64,000 nt of DNA from Acinetobacter sp. Ac_5812 (GCF_013072695.1 NZ_LXUK01000008.1:1-64000), one strand, 5' to 3'. Numbered from the stretch's first letter, positions 19,225 through 28,779 are shown. Numbers and translations: made by a program. Notes: a model not told the origin generated them from the letters alone.

Positions 19225-19383
19225 TCTACTGGTTATCCCTCTACTTATTTATAGAATCTAATATAAAACAAGCAAATAAATTCAGATAGTGGCTAAACAT
19301 CCTTCTGCGACAATAACTGACGCTCAATTGCAGCATTATTTCTGATAAGATGAGCCCAGGCAAAATCTGCGGTAGGAATGAGA

Positions 19384-20226
19384 ATGCGTACATATTTAGA
19401 CCTTTTACAACATATCCTTGACAATGGCGGCGACAAAGGTGACCGCACAGGCACAGGTACACGTTCAGTATTTGGTCATCAGATGCGTTTTGATCTTTCC
19501 AAAGGCTTTCCACTGCTCACCACCAAGAAAGTCCACTTCCGTTCGATTGTGATTGAGCTGCTTTGGTTCCTCAAAGGCGATACCAACGTTCAGTATCTCA
19601 AAGACAATAAAGTTTCCATTTGGGATGAATGGGCTACCGCAGAACAAACAGCACGTTTTGGCCGTCCAGAAGGTGAACTTGGTCCAGTTTATGGTCACCA
19701 ATGGCGTAACTTTGGCGCAACCCAAAATGAAGATGGCAGCTATCAGCAAAATGGTTTTGATCAGATCAAATGGTTGATCAATGAAATTAAAACCAATCCT
19801 AATTCACGTCGTTTGATTGTGTCAGGCTGGAACCCAAATGAAGCTAGCAAAGTGGCATTACCACCTTGCCATACCCTGTTCCAATTTTTCGTACAAGACA
19901 ACAAACTGTCCTGCCAACTGTATCAGCGTAGTGCAGATGTGTTTTTGGGTGTCCCATTTAATATTGCCAGCTATGCCCTACTGACCCATATGATCGCTCA
20001 AGTCTGTGGTTTAGGCGTAGGTGACTTTGTTTGGACAGGTGGAGATACGCATTTATATGCAAACCACTTTGAACAGGCGCAATTACAGCTTAGCCGTGAG
20101 CCGCTACCGCTGTGTCAATTAAAACTCAATCCTGAGATCACTGATATTTTCGATTTTAAATTTGAAGATATTGAAATTATTGGGTATGAATCACACCCAG
20201 CAATCAAAGCACCTGTCGCAGTTTAA
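19384..20226 (+). CDS. thyA: Thymidylate synthase
   Basis: Converts dUMP to dTMP using methylene-tetrahydrofolate. The N terminus [28 protein letters not shown] is standard, and the catalytic cysteine is in [32 protein letters not shown] and [10 protein letters not shown] complete the active site. I choose the ATG at 19384, because the AGGA ribosome binding site is too close to the in-frame ATG at 19378. It is followed by folA 25 bases later, the usual thymidylate-cycle pairing. Confidence 0.97.
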   Translation: MRTYLDLLQHILDNGGDKGDRTGTGTRSVFGHQMRFDLSKGFPLLTTKKVHFRSIVIELLWFLKGDTNVQYLKDNKVSIWDEWATAEQTARFGRPEGELGPVYGHQWRNFGATQNEDGSYQQNGFDQIKWLINEIKTNPNSRRLIVSGWNPNEASKVALPPCHTLFQFFVQDNKLSCQLYQRSADVFLGVPFNIASYALLTHMIAQVCGLGVGDFVWTGGDTHLYANHFEQAQLQLSREPLPLCQLKLNPEITDIFDFKFEDIEIIGYESHPAIKAPVAV

Positions 20227-20251
20227 ATTGATTAGTTAGAGAGAATATAAA

Positions 20252-20761
20252 ATGGCATGGCAAGGCACTGAAGTTGTCCACGTAGTTGCAATGGATAAAA
20301 ATCACTGTATCGGTAAAGGCAATGCTTTGCCGTGGCATATCTCTGCTGACCTAAAGCACTTTAAAGCCATTACCCAAGGCGGTGTGGTGATTATGGGGCG
20401 TAAAACCCTCGAATCTATGGGGCGTAGCCTACCGAATCGTGTCAATTGGGTCATTACCCGTGACCCTGAATGGCATTTTGACGGGGTTAAAGTCGCGCAT
20501 AGTATCGAAGATGCACTCAATGCTGCACTTACAGATGCACAACACGCTGAAAAAGCATCCTTATTTATTATTGGGGGTGGAGAGATTTTTACCCAAACGC
20601 TCGCTATTGCTGATCGTTTAGAATTAACTCACGTTGATCTCGATGTTCAAGGTGATGCGCATTACCCAAAAATCTCCGATGACTTTCGCAAAGTAAACTC
20701 GGAACAGCATACTGATGAGAAATCAGGGGTTAATTTTGAGTTTGCGACCTACCAAAAATAA
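20252..20761 (+). CDS. folA: Dihydrofolate reductase
   Basis: Regenerates tetrahydrofolate, the target of trimethoprim. The 169-aa chain contains VVAMDKNHCIGKGNALPWHISADLKHFKAIT with the catalytic acidic residue D in the ALPWHISADL segment, IMGRKTLESMGRSLPNR and the NADPH-binding GGGEIF motif. It lies directly behind thyA, consistent with one transcript. Confidence 0.96.
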   Translation: MAWQGTEVVHVVAMDKNHCIGKGNALPWHISADLKHFKAITQGGVVIMGRKTLESMGRSLPNRVNWVITRDPEWHFDGVKVAHSIEDALNAALTDAQHAEKASLFIIGGGEIFTQTLAIADRLELTHVDLDVQGDAHYPKISDDFRKVNSEQHTDEKSGVNFEFATYQK

Positions 20762-20779
20762 AAATGGATCGCGCTTGCC

Positions 20780-21835
20780 ATGCACAATATTGGATCACGT
20801 GAGTTTTTCATCGCTTTAGGCATCGGGCTTTTACACAGTCTGTTTACCTTGTGCGTGATCCTTTCAAGTGTCTGGCTCTGTCTTGCTTTATGGATTCAAC
20901 AACCCTTAGGCAGTTTTTTCAGTCGAGCCGTCATTGCGCTATGGGCCTTATTTGCACTCAGCTTAATTGGCGTCTATGTCAGCGGCCATCTAGTGAGTCG
21001 CCGCACCGATATCATTATTTATTGTGTCGCCTTTGCGTGCGCCTTAGTCTGGTATTTTTCCTTAGAGGCAAGACAAGATCGGGATTGGAATCCTGAAGTT
21101 GCAGAACAACTGAGTTATGAAAAGAATGGGGATCTGGTCAAGCTGCATAATGTGCGAAATTTTGACTGGCATGCCGATGGCAGTTATGACATTCATTGGG
21201 AAGATCGCAGCATTGATCTGAATAAAATTACGGGCATCAATGTCATTACCTCCTACTGGATGGGTCCACAAATTGCCCACACCTTAGTGAGTTTCGATTT
21301 TTCTGATCAAAAACCGTTGGTGTTCTCGATTGAAATCCGTAAGGAAAAAGGCGAAGACTTTTCTGCAATTGGTGGCTTTTTCCGTAAATACGAACTCAGT
21401 CTAGTGGCTTCCGATGAAAAGGATCTGATCTATACGCGCAGTAATGTTCGTCATGAACAAGTCTATTTATTCCCGATTAGAATGCCTGCAACTGAGCGCA
21501 AAGCCCTGTTTATTGAATATCTGCATAAAGCAGATGAACTCCGTGCAGAAGCCAAATGGTATAACACGCTGACCAGTAACTGCACCACACTGGTCTTTGA
21601 TATGGTTCAGGCAATTAATCCGCAGCGCTTACCCAAAGATTACCGCCTATTGGCCTCAGGTTATTTACCGAACTATCTCTACGATCTAAAAGCCCTCAAT
21701 CAAAATTACAGCATGAATGAATGGTATCGCTTGGCACACATCAATCCACGTGCCGAACAATATGAACAACAGCCGAACCAAAGCAGTGAATATTTCTCTC
21801 AAATCATACGTTCAGGCCTTCCCAAAACTGAGTGA
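20780..21835 (+). CDS. DUF4105 membrane protein
   Basis: A 351-aa protein with three N-terminal membrane segments (about residues 10-35, 45-68 and 75-92) and a large domain on one side of the inner membrane. The motif WYNTLTSNCTTLVFD at about residue 260 is the DUF4105 signature; the Asn-Cys in this motif hints at a cysteine-hydrolase-like site, although the activity is not established. It follows folA by 18 bases with the same orientation and is probably translated from the same message. Confidence 0.87.
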   Translation: MHNIGSREFFIALGIGLLHSLFTLCVILSSVWLCLALWIQQPLGSFFSRAVIALWALFALSLIGVYVSGHLVSRRTDIIIYCVAFACALVWYFSLEARQDRDWNPEVAEQLSYEKNGDLVKLHNVRNFDWHADGSYDIHWEDRSIDLNKITGINVITSYWMGPQIAHTLVSFDFSDQKPLVFSIEIRKEKGEDFSAIGGFFRKYELSLVASDEKDLIYTRSNVRHEQVYLFPIRMPATERKALFIEYLHKADELRAEAKWYNTLTSNCTTLVFDMVQAINPQRLPKDYRLLASGYLPNYLYDLKALNQNYSMNEWYRLAHINPRAEQYEQQPNQSSEYFSQIIRSGLPKTE

Positions 21836-21960
21836 TTTTTCCACTCATTTTATTAAAAACACCTGAACATTTACAAAAGGATACGCAATATCCTGCTCCA
21901 GTCCATGTTGTTTTACTCTAATACCGAGCATAGAAACACAATGATTTGGACTTAAATTTT

Positions 21961-22437
21961 ATGTTAAAACCTTTTTTAACAACATGTACTTTGGCAATCG
22001 CCGTAGCAATGACCGGTTGTTCAACCACAGAATCTCTCCAAACCTCACCCAATGCGTCTCAAAAAGAAAGCATCAACCTCTATGGCCGTAACTGGATTGC
22101 TACTCATATCAATGGTGTCGAGGTCAAAAGCAATGATCTTTCTAGCAAGCGCCCTGCAATTCAATTTGATGCCAAAGGCAAACGTTTCTTTGGTGCAGAT
22201 GGTTGTAACCAAATTCAAGGTAGCTTTGAAAGCCAAGGTTCTATCTTACGCCTCGGCCCAATTGCTTCAACCATGATGGCGTGTATTGGACAAGATAACA
22301 GTGCGCTCTCACGTCAATATAGCAATGCATTGGCAAGCACCACCAACTATGAACTCAAAGGCCATGAGCTTAAATTCATGGATGCATCTGGCAAAGTACT
22401 GGTCAGCTTCGCTACCGTAATTCAGCCGCTTCCGTAA
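21961..22437 (+). CDS. META-domain lipoprotein (HslJ-like)
   Basis: A 158-aa lipoprotein with a signal peptide ending in the lipobox AMTGC. The mature part is one META domain: RNWIATHINGVEV, then FFGADGCNQIQGSF and MMACIGQDNSALSRQY, the typical conserved segments of HslJ-type proteins. The ATG at 21961 is preferred over an in-frame TTG 15 bases upstream. Role unknown; META proteins are linked to heat-shock or motility phenotypes in other bacteria. Confidence 0.88.
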   Translation: MLKPFLTTCTLAIAVAMTGCSTTESLQTSPNASQKESINLYGRNWIATHINGVEVKSNDLSSKRPAIQFDAKGKRFFGADGCNQIQGSFESQGSILRLGPIASTMMACIGQDNSALSRQYSNALASTTNYELKGHELKFMDASGKVLVSFATVIQPLP

Positions 22438-22449
22438 TTTACAGATCAC

Positions 22450-22491
22450 AAAAAAGTAAAAGCTCGTTTCGAACACGGGCTTTTACTTTTT
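22450..22491 (+). terminator. Terminator after the META lipoprotein
   Basis: A long stem of AAAAAGTAAAAGCTCG with CGGGCTTTTACTTTTT and a nine-base loop, followed by T residues. Confidence 0.88.
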
Positions 22492-22544
22492 CAACACTTC
22501 GTTTACTTTAGTAGCATATTTAAAATTAAAAATTGGGGAGTCTC

Positions 22545-23069
22545 ATGCAACAAGCACTCATTGGTGGTGGATGTTTTTGGTGTGTCGAAGCGGTATTTCT
22601 ACAACTCAAAGGTGTAGAAAAAGTCGTGAGTGGTTATGCAGGTGGGATTAGCCAAAACCCAACCTATGAACAGGTCTGCCAAGGTACGACTCAACATGCT
22701 GAAGTTGTCCTGATTGATTTTGATGAGCAACAGATCAGCTATACGCAATTGTTAAATGTGTTTTTTACCACACACGATCCAACAACACTCAATCGTCAAG
22801 GTAATGATATTGGCACACAATATCGCTCTGTTATTTATTACTTCAACGAAGAGCAAAAGCAGCAGGCTGAACAGGTCATTCACAGTTTGGAAGATGAAGG
22901 ACTGAATATCGTAACTGAGCTCAGCCCAGCACCCACCTTTTACCCTGCTGAGGAATATCACCAAAACTTCTTTGCACGCAATCCATCACAAGGTTACTGC
23001 AATTTCAGCATTCCTCCTAAGCTGTCTAAATTACGTGCTAAATATCTCGATCTCCTCAAAACTGACTAG
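22545..23069 (+). CDS. msrA: Peptide-methionine (S)-S-oxide reductase
   Basis: Repairs methionine-S-sulfoxide in proteins. The catalytic GGGCFWC motif is near residue 7, followed by GYAGG and QHAEVV, and the [19 protein letters not shown] substrate-binding segment. A GGGGAG ribosome binding site precedes the ATG at 22545, making the upstream TTG unlikely. Length of 174 aa is normal for single-domain MsrA; no MsrB is fused to it or adjacent. Confidence 0.96.
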   Translation: MQQALIGGGCFWCVEAVFLQLKGVEKVVSGYAGGISQNPTYEQVCQGTTQHAEVVLIDFDEQQISYTQLLNVFFTTHDPTTLNRQGNDIGTQYRSVIYYFNEEQKQQAEQVIHSLEDEGLNIVTELSPAPTFYPAEEYHQNFFARNPSQGYCNFSIPPKLSKLRAKYLDLLKTD

Positions 23070-23073
23070 GCAT

Positions 23074-23107
23074 AAAAAAAGCAACTCTAAGAGTTGCTTT
23101 TTTCTTT
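23074..23107. terminator. Bidirectional terminator between msrA and exbD
   Basis: AAAAAAAGCAACTCT and AGAGTTGCTTTTTT arms with almost no loop, A-rich on the left and T-rich on the right, sitting between convergent genes. Confidence 0.92.
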
Positions 23108-23120
23108 CTAACACGCTGTT

Positions 23121-23525
23121 TTAGTTTTCACTGACAAACGCGATATCACTTAAGCCTGCTTCGCTGGCACGAGACATCACTTGTGCAACCGTATCGTATT
23201 TTGATTCTTTATCTGCACGTAACTGCACAGTCGGTTTAGTCGCAGCCTGACCCGCCTCTTGGAAACGCTTCTCTAGCTCTTCTAAGCTAATAATCTGCGC
23301 ATCCCAAGCCACTTCACCTTTGTCATTAATACTAATGGTGATCGCTTTTGGTGGCGGATCGACAATTTCAGCGGTGGTTTTTGGTAAACTTAATGGAATT
23401 GATGGGTTAGCAACCGTTGCTGTGACTAAAAAGATAATCATCAATACCAACATAATGTCGATCAGAGGAATGAGGTTCATCTCATTCATGCCACTGTCGT
23501 GGTCTTCACCCAATTGAAAGCCCAT
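23121..23525 (-). CDS. exbD: Biopolymer transport protein ExbD
   Basis: Component of the ExbB-ExbD-TonB motor that converts proton motive force into outer-membrane transport. One membrane span at residues 18-40 carries the essential aspartate in NLIPLIDIMLVLMIIFLV, and the rest is a periplasmic domain typical of ExbD. GGAGG lies upstream of the ATG at 23525, and the start is one base after the exbB stop codon. Total 134 aa. Confidence 0.94.
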   Translation of the reverse strand: MGFQLGEDHDSGMNEMNLIPLIDIMLVLMIIFLVTATVANPSIPLSLPKTTAEIVDPPPKAITISINDKGEVAWDAQIISLEELEKRFQEAGQAATKPTVQLRADKESKYDTVAQVMSRASEAGLSDIAFVSEN

Positions 23526-23526
23526 T

Positions 23527-24147
23527 TTAAGCTTGACCTCCAACTAAACTTTGTTGAGTCGCTTTAGTTTCTGTCTTTGCTGCACTGTCTTGCTGCAACA
23601 TGGTATCGATTAACAAGCTATGTGCTTGATCTTGTAAATCATGTGCCAAGCCACGATTAAAACGTACACAGATGTTATACGCCATCACCGCTGGAATCGC
23701 GACTGCAAGACCAAGACCCGTCATGATCAGTGCCTCACCCACAGGGGTTGCAACTTGAGCTAAACCAGCTTGACCACTTTTACCCACTGCCACAAGCGCG
23801 TGGAAAATACCCCATACTGTACCGAATAAACCCACAAACGGTGCAAGTGAAGCAATTGTTCCAAGAACTGATACACCTTTTTCTGCTTGCGATTTTTCAG
23901 CAGAGATTTGGCGAAGCAATGCTTGCTCAGCTACAGCTTTACGTTGTTCAAACGATAAAGGCTGTAACTTTGATTTAAGTGTAGCCAAAGCTTGAACAAG
24001 TTGAGTATAAGCTTGTTGTTTTAATTGGCGTGTTCCTAATAGGCGCAGAATGAAAATAGTCCACGTCGCAATCGACATTGCTAAAAGGATGAAATACAGT
24101 GTTTTACTTACTGCATCTGCATGTTGCCAATAAACTGAAAAGTTCAT
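23527..24147 (-). CDS. exbB: Biopolymer transport protein ExbB (MotA/TolQ/ExbB family)
   Basis: Inner-membrane proton channel subunit of the TonB system, 206 aa with three membrane segments (about residues 15-37, 100-125 and 140-165). The LAPFVGLFGTVWGIFHAL segment and VGEALIMTGLGLAVAIPAVMAYN are conserved in the family. It lies between tonB and exbD with very short gaps, as in other Acinetobacter operons. Confidence 0.94.
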   Translation of the reverse strand: MNFSVYWQHADAVSKTLYFILLAMSIATWTIFILRLLGTRQLKQQAYTQLVQALATLKSKLQPLSFEQRKAVAEQALLRQISAEKSQAEKGVSVLGTIASLAPFVGLFGTVWGIFHALVAVGKSGQAGLAQVATPVGEALIMTGLGLAVAIPAVMAYNICVRFNRGLAHDLQDQAHSLLIDTMLQQDSAAKTETKATQQSLVGGQA

Positions 24148-24189
24148 ATACGAACTCCTGATTTAATCTGTCGCAAGGACTCAAATTTA

Positions 24190-24939
24190 TTAAGGACTAA
24201 GATCAAACGGCTGCTCTGCTCGAATCGGGTAAGCAACACCATTTTCCATATACGGTTTAAATTTCGCACTTCTTACAGCACGTAAAACTTTTTCATCGAG
24301 ATTCGGTATACCACTACTACGTGTAACACGCGCATTGGTAATTTTACCCTTCTCATCAGCTTCAATCAGTACCATCACTGAGCGTGTTTGGTTATCTAAA
24401 TCTTTTGCTGTCACAGATAATTTCGGTGAACGACTCCATTGAACTCCTGAACCACCAATCGATACACGTTTTGGTGATGGATCAGCAGCAGGTTGAGGTT
24501 TCACGACTTCCTGAACAGGTTGCGGTTTTTCAACCACTTTTTCAGTTACAGTGGTCACGACTTTGGTCTCAACCTTAGGTTCAATTTTTTGTTCGGTTTT
24601 TTGAAGAACAGGTTTTGCTGCCTCTTTGACCTGTTGAACCTTTTCAATCTTTTTCGGTGGAGGTAAAGGTTTTTCAACGACCTTAACTTCCTTCACTTCT
24701 TTTTTAGGTTCAGGTTTCGGCTGTTCTTTTGGTTTAGGTGGTTCTGGTTTAGGTGGTTCCTTAATTTTAACGAACTTCACCTTAAGCGGTTCTTTTTCGA
24801 TTGGTCTTAACTCAATCGTTTTCATGTGGCTAACCGCCCACAAAACTCCTACATGTCCAATCACAACGGCAGCTAATGCAGTGATGATTTTCTTTTTCAT
24901 CGGGTGTGGCGTATTGAATGTGGCAGGAGATTGACTCAT
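24190..24939 (-). CDS. tonB: Energy transducer TonB
   Basis: Canonical TonB of 249 aa: N-terminal membrane anchor (about residues 16-36), a Pro/Lys/Glu-rich periplasmic linker with repeated KPEPPKPK-like segments (about 58-150), and a C-terminal TonB domain (VLIEADEKGKITNARVTRSSGIPNLDEKVLRAVRSAKFKPY). The C-terminal YPIRAEQPFDLSP ending is typical. First gene of the tonB-exbB-exbD operon, with a Fur-like site upstream. Confidence 0.95.
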   Translation of the reverse strand: MSQSPATFNTPHPMKKKIITALAAVVIGHVGVLWAVSHMKTIELRPIEKEPLKVKFVKIKEPPKPEPPKPKEQPKPEPKKEVKEVKVVEKPLPPPKKIEKVQQVKEAAKPVLQKTEQKIEPKVETKVVTTVTEKVVEKPQPVQEVVKPQPAADPSPKRVSIGGSGVQWSRSPKLSVTAKDLDNQTRSVMVLIEADEKGKITNARVTRSSGIPNLDEKVLRAVRSAKFKPYMENGVAYPIRAEQPFDLSP

Positions 24940-25025
24940 AAGAATCTAAGTACCTAATAGATGGTCAAACCTTTAAAAAAACGATTTCACTCATCGGATA
25001 GAACAATGAAAGTGCCGTAATAATA

Positions 25026-25044
25026 AATGAGAAGTGTTTTCATT
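25026..25044 (-). promoter_or_regulatory. Fur-like site upstream of tonB-exbB-exbD
   Basis: On the minus strand AATGAAAACACTTCTCATT is palindromic at its outer arms and agrees with the 7-1-7 Fur pattern TGATAAT-N-ATTATCA at 11 of 14 positions. It lies about 90 bases upstream of the tonB ATG. Weaker than the site in front of the siderophore receptor. Confidence 0.45.
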
Positions 25045-25093
25045 TGCAACTGTTTTTTTATTGTATATTCGCTAACCATTGAAAAATAGGCAT

Positions 25094-25118
25094 AAAAAAA
25101 CATGCCTTTCGACATGTT
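25094..25118 (-). terminator. Terminator downstream of purU
   Basis: On the minus strand an AACATG stem pairs with CATGTT and is followed by a run of T. It lies 30 bases past the purU stop. Confidence 0.75.
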
Positions 25119-25147
25119 CTCTTTACATACTGAAACAATGCGATGAT

Positions 25148-26011
25148 TTAGAACACTACTGTTTTGTTTCCATCCACAATAATACGGTCTTCCAAATGCC
25201 ATTTCACAGCACGTGCCAATACGTTACGTTCAACGTCTTCGCCTAATTCACGTAACTGCTCTACGTTGTAGTCATGGCTCACACGTTCAACATCTTGTTC
25301 AATGATTGGGCCTTGATCAAGATCAGCTGTCACATAGTGTGCGGTTGCACCAATCAGCTTCACCCCTTTCTCATAGGCTTGCTTATATGGGTTTGCTCCC
25401 ACGAAAGCGGGCAGGAAAGAATGATGAATATTGATGATCTTCATTTCCCACTTGGCAACAAAGTCTTCACTCAAAATCTGCATATAACGCGCCAAGATCA
25501 ATAGATCATTGCCCTGCATCATTTCATCAATTTGGGCATAAGCTTCAACTTTATTGTCTTTATTGACGGGTACAACATGGAATGGAATACCAAAGTTTTC
25601 AACCGATTCACGCAAATCTGGATGGTTTGAGATGACTTGGGTAATTTCACATGGCAATGAACCACGCGCATGACGCCATAACAATTCCAATAAAGCATGG
25701 TCCACTTTAGAAACTAAAATACCGACCTTTTTCAACTCACCAACAAAAGTCAGCTTCCATTGCATCTCATAACGTTCAGCAACATTGGCAGCAAAGGTCT
25801 GCATCAACGCTTCTTTACGAGACTGCAAATGATCAATCTCAAACTCAACACGCATGAAATAACGCCCGCCTGAAGCTTCTGTTGCGTACTGATCAAGTGC
25901 GGTAATGTTTGCTCCCTGATGATACAAAAAGCTCGATACGGCTTGCACGATCCCCGGCTTGTCTTCACAAGTAATCAGTAATCGCGCTGTGTGGGCTGTA
26001 GTCGTGTTCAT
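25148..26011 (-). CDS. purU: Formyltetrahydrofolate deformylase
   Basis: Hydrolyses 10-formyl-tetrahydrofolate to formate and tetrahydrofolate, balancing one-carbon pools. N-terminal ACT domain (LITCEDKPGIVQAVSSFLYHQGANITALDQYA) and C-terminal formyl-transferase fold with NIHHSFLPAFVGANPYKQAYEKGVKLIGATAHYVT and DQGPIIEQD. The ATG at 26011 is preferred over an in-frame TTG 27 bases upstream. 287 aa, close to the E. coli length. Confidence 0.95.
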   Translation of the reverse strand: MNTTTAHTARLLITCEDKPGIVQAVSSFLYHQGANITALDQYATEASGGRYFMRVEFEIDHLQSRKEALMQTFAANVAERYEMQWKLTFVGELKKVGILVSKVDHALLELLWRHARGSLPCEITQVISNHPDLRESVENFGIPFHVVPVNKDNKVEAYAQIDEMMQGNDLLILARYMQILSEDFVAKWEMKIINIHHSFLPAFVGANPYKQAYEKGVKLIGATAHYVTADLDQGPIIEQDVERVSHDYNVEQLRELGEDVERNVLARAVKWHLEDRIIVDGNKTVVF

Positions 26012-26099
26012 TTGGTTAATATCACTTATTCGAATCAAATTAAAATCAAGCCGAGCATTCTAACCCTTTTTTGCTATTGACTAAATAGCTGCTGACGAT

Positions 26100-26798
26100 C
26101 TATTCATCATCATTTTTAAGATTAGACAAACTCGCGAACAAGTCTGATGGTCCAAGTGATTTCAGTAACTGTTCATAGGTTTGGCGACTTTCACCCATTA
26201 AATATGGGCCTTCTAAGAACACCATTTGTCGCAAGGCTTGCCAAACCCACTTTTCTTCCAGACGATTGTTATCGCTGATATGGCCCGACATATATAAGAA
26301 GTTGGTCCAGTTAGTCAGCACAATCCACAAGTTGATGATCAAAGCTTCAATTTCTGAATCGGTCATTTTCATCAAACCCGCATCCACGAAGGCACGATAA
26401 ATTCTTTGCCCCTGCTGCATCACCTGTCCAGCAAAACGTGGATAGATTTTTCGGAAGTCTTCATTATTTTCGACCAGATGATAGACATCACGATGAATAA
26501 AACGATAGGCCCACAACTGATTGCTGAGTACTTGGAAATAGCTAATTTTATCATTGGCATTTAATGGACGATCTGTTGGCAATGCCAACATTTCCAAGGT
26601 TTCAGCCTGATATTGCTGTGCCAGTTCTTTAATAATTTCCTGTTTGTTACGGAAATGATAATACAAGTTGCCTGGGCTAATCCCGAGTTCAGCCGCGATG
26701 TGGTTGGTTGTGACCGAACGCTCTCCACGCTCATTAAACAACTGCAAACTGATTTGCAGAATTCGATCTTTTGTTTTATTCGGTTTAGCGTGCGACAT
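26100..26798 (-). CDS. TetR family transcriptional regulator
   Basis: A 232-aa TetR repressor. N-terminal helix-turn-helix: RILQISLQLFNERGERSVTTNHIAAELGISPGNLYYHFRNKQEIIKEL (about residues 12-59). The C-terminal ligand-binding domain is helical with an aromatic-rich core (LWIVLTNWTNFLYM). It is divergent from an aldehyde dehydrogenase gene; palindromic operators lie between them, so it very likely controls that gene and itself. The inducer is unknown, perhaps an aldehyde or fatty/aromatic compound. Confidence 0.93.
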   Translation of the reverse strand: MSHAKPNKTKDRILQISLQLFNERGERSVTTNHIAAELGISPGNLYYHFRNKQEIIKELAQQYQAETLEMLALPTDRPLNANDKISYFQVLSNQLWAYRFIHRDVYHLVENNEDFRKIYPRFAGQVMQQGQRIYRAFVDAGLMKMTDSEIEALIINLWIVLTNWTNFLYMSGHISDNNRLEEKWVWQALRQMVFLEGPYLMGESRQTYEQLLKSLGPSDLFASLSNLKNDDE

Positions 26799-26825
26799 TG
26801 ATTTTAACCATCTATAACATAATCA

Positions 26826-26882
26826 ATAGGTTATAAAACAAACCTATAAAGCGACTTGACACTTTAGAGTATTTACTCTAAA
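26826..26882. promoter_or_regulatory. Two palindromes and a TTGACA box between the TetR and aldehyde dehydrogenase genes
   Basis: First palindrome: ATAGGTT (26826-26832) and AACCTAT (26841-26847). Second: TTTAGAGT (26863-26870) and ACTCTAAA (26875-26882), perfect 8-bp arms with a 4-base spacer. A TTGACA -35 hexamer stands at 26856-26861 directly before the second palindrome, which therefore covers the promoter spacer. This is the expected layout for a TetR-type operator. Confidence 0.65.
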
Positions 26883-26919
26883 AATTAAAAAATAATAAGC
26901 TTTCTTTTGGTCCACTCCT

Positions 26920-28374
26920 ATGAACAGTCAAACAAAAACAACCGCTATGACACCTCATGTTGATGTGAAACGGCTACATGATTTGCTTGAGCAGCAAAAA
27001 GCAGCTTACCAACGCCATCCTGTGCCAAGCGCCAAAGAACGTATTGAACGCTTAGCTCGACTTAAAAACATCTTGATAAAGTATCAAGATCAATTTGCTA
27101 ACGCAATTAGTCAAGATTATGGCAACCGTGCCATTATGGAAACCAAAATTGGCGAAGTTCTGACTTGTCTAGAACATATCAAATACTACAGCAAAAACTT
27201 AACTGAATGGATGAAACCATCTAAACGCCATATCAGCATGTTACACCAACCAGCAAAAGGCTGGGTAGAATATCAACCGCTGGGTGTGATTGGAGTGATT
27301 GCACCATGGAACTACCCTTTATTACTTTCAGTCGGTCCATTGATCTGTGCTTTGGCTGCGGGTAACCACACCATGATCAAAATTTCGAGTGCTTCTTCAA
27401 ATTTTGGTTATGTGCTTGAAAATGCCCTTTCTGAAGCATTCCCACAAGAGTTGGTTGCTGTCGTAAATGGTGGTGGCGTTATTTCAGATGCATTCAGTCA
27501 TCTCGCTTTTGATAAAATGATTTTCACAGGTTCAACCTCTGTCGGTAAAACTGTCATGGCAGCGGCAGCAGAGAATCTTGTTCCAGTGATTTTAGAGCTT
27601 GGCGGAAAATCGCCTGCATTGGTTCATTCAGCCATGAATATTCGCGATGTGGCACAACGTATTGCTGTGGGTAAGCTATGGAATGCGGGGCAAACCTGTG
27701 TTGCGCCAGACTATATGTTCCTGCCTAAAGGTAAAACAGCAGAGTTCACCAAGCACTACAACGACTTTGTGACCACCATGTACCCAAGCTTGCGTGACAA
27801 TAAAGACTACACCTCTATTGTGAATGACAAGCAATATAATCGTCTGCAAGGTTATTTAGAGGATGCACGTGACCAAGGTGCAACGATTGTTGAACTAAAT
27901 GCCAAGAATGAGTCTTTAACTGAAGTTCGTAAGATTGCGCCGACCTTATTAACGGGCGTGACCACTGAAATGGAAATTATGAAGAATGAGATCTTTGGTC
28001 CAATTCTGCCTATTTTAGAATACGACCATATCGATGATGCGCTTCAGTTCATTAATAGTCGTCCACGTCCATTAGCTTTCTATTACTTCGATATCGATAG
28101 TGCACGAGCAGATTATGTCGCAGGACGTACCCATTCAGGACATTTTGGTATCAACCAAGTTCTTACTCACGTGGCGCAGGATGATCTGCCATTTGGGGGT
28201 ATTGGTGCATCAGGTATGGGCAAATATCATGGCAAAGAAGGTTTCTTTAGCTTCTCACATGAACGTTCAATGATGTCGAACCCAGTGAGCCCTAAACTTT
28301 ACAGTTTAAAATTCATCCTACCGCCTTATAATAAAGCAACACATAAACTGCTTTTAAAAACACTATTTCGTTAA
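26920..28374 (+). CDS. Aldehyde dehydrogenase, coniferyl-aldehyde-dehydrogenase-like
   Basis: NAD(P)-dependent aldehyde dehydrogenase of 484 aa, most like coniferyl aldehyde dehydrogenase (CalB) and the class 3 fatty-aldehyde enzymes. Visible motifs: GVIGVIAPWNYPLLLS, FTGSTSVGKTVM, catalytic Glu in LELGGKSPA, and catalytic Cys in NAGQTCVAPDYMF. The C terminus ends in a basic hydrophobic helix (SLKFILPPYNKATHKLLLKTLFR) that may associate with the membrane, as in class 3 enzymes. Divergent from TetR. Substrate range is inferred only. Confidence 0.88.
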   Translation: MNSQTKTTAMTPHVDVKRLHDLLEQQKAAYQRHPVPSAKERIERLARLKNILIKYQDQFANAISQDYGNRAIMETKIGEVLTCLEHIKYYSKNLTEWMKPSKRHISMLHQPAKGWVEYQPLGVIGVIAPWNYPLLLSVGPLICALAAGNHTMIKISSASSNFGYVLENALSEAFPQELVAVVNGGGVISDAFSHLAFDKMIFTGSTSVGKTVMAAAAENLVPVILELGGKSPALVHSAMNIRDVAQRIAVGKLWNAGQTCVAPDYMFLPKGKTAEFTKHYNDFVTTMYPSLRDNKDYTSIVNDKQYNRLQGYLEDARDQGATIVELNAKNESLTEVRKIAPTLLTGVTTEMEIMKNEIFGPILPILEYDHIDDALQFINSRPRPLAFYYFDIDSARADYVAGRTHSGHFGINQVLTHVAQDDLPFGGIGASGMGKYHGKEGFFSFSHERSMMSNPVSPKLYSLKFILPPYNKATHKLLLKTLFR

Positions 28375-28381
28375 GCTGGTT

Positions 28382-28419
28382 AAGGCATGAGCTATCACAC
28401 CAGTTCATGCCTTGTTTTT
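28382..28419 (+). terminator. Terminator after the aldehyde dehydrogenase
   Basis: AAGGCATGA and TCATGCCTT arms with a 14-base loop, followed by GTTTTT. Confidence 0.85.
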
Positions 28420-28430
28420 ACCAAATTCGC

Positions 28431-28459
28431 TTGTCTTTTAATCGTATTTTTGGTATAAA
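28431..28459 (+). promoter_or_regulatory. Sigma-70 promoter for rpmB-rpmG
   Basis: TTGTCT at 28431-28436 and TATAAA at 28454-28459 with a 17-base spacer, 84 bases ahead of rpmB. Confidence 0.75.
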
Positions 28460-28542
28460 ACGCCCCTTGAATGATTTCATCCGTTTACTTGAATGGCTAG
28501 TTGCACGAAACAGTGCTATATAAACTAGCAATGGAGTTCACC

Positions 28543-28779
28543 ATGTCTAAGGTTTGCCAAGTTACCGGCAAGCGTCCTATCGTTGGTAACAACGTATCGC
28601 ACGCAAACAACAAAACCAAACGCCGGTTCGAGCCGAACCTGCACCACCACCGTTTTTGGTTAGAAAGCGAAAAGCGTTTTGTACGTCTTCGTCTAACTAC
28701 TAAAGGTATGCGTATTATTGATAAATTGGGTATTGAGAAAGTTGTTGCTGATCTCCGTGCTCAAGGTCAAAAGATCTAA
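28543..28779 (+). CDS. rpmB: 50S ribosomal protein L28
   Basis: Large-subunit ribosomal protein of 78 aa, [33 protein letters not shown] and [19 protein letters not shown] as expected. The ATG at 28543 is preceded by GGAG; an upstream in-frame start would add 14 non-conserved residues. Followed 12 bases later by rpmG. Confidence 0.98.
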   Translation: MSKVCQVTGKRPIVGNNVSHANNKTKRRFEPNLHHHRFWLESEKRFVRLRLTTKGMRIIDKLGIEKVVADLRAQGQKI

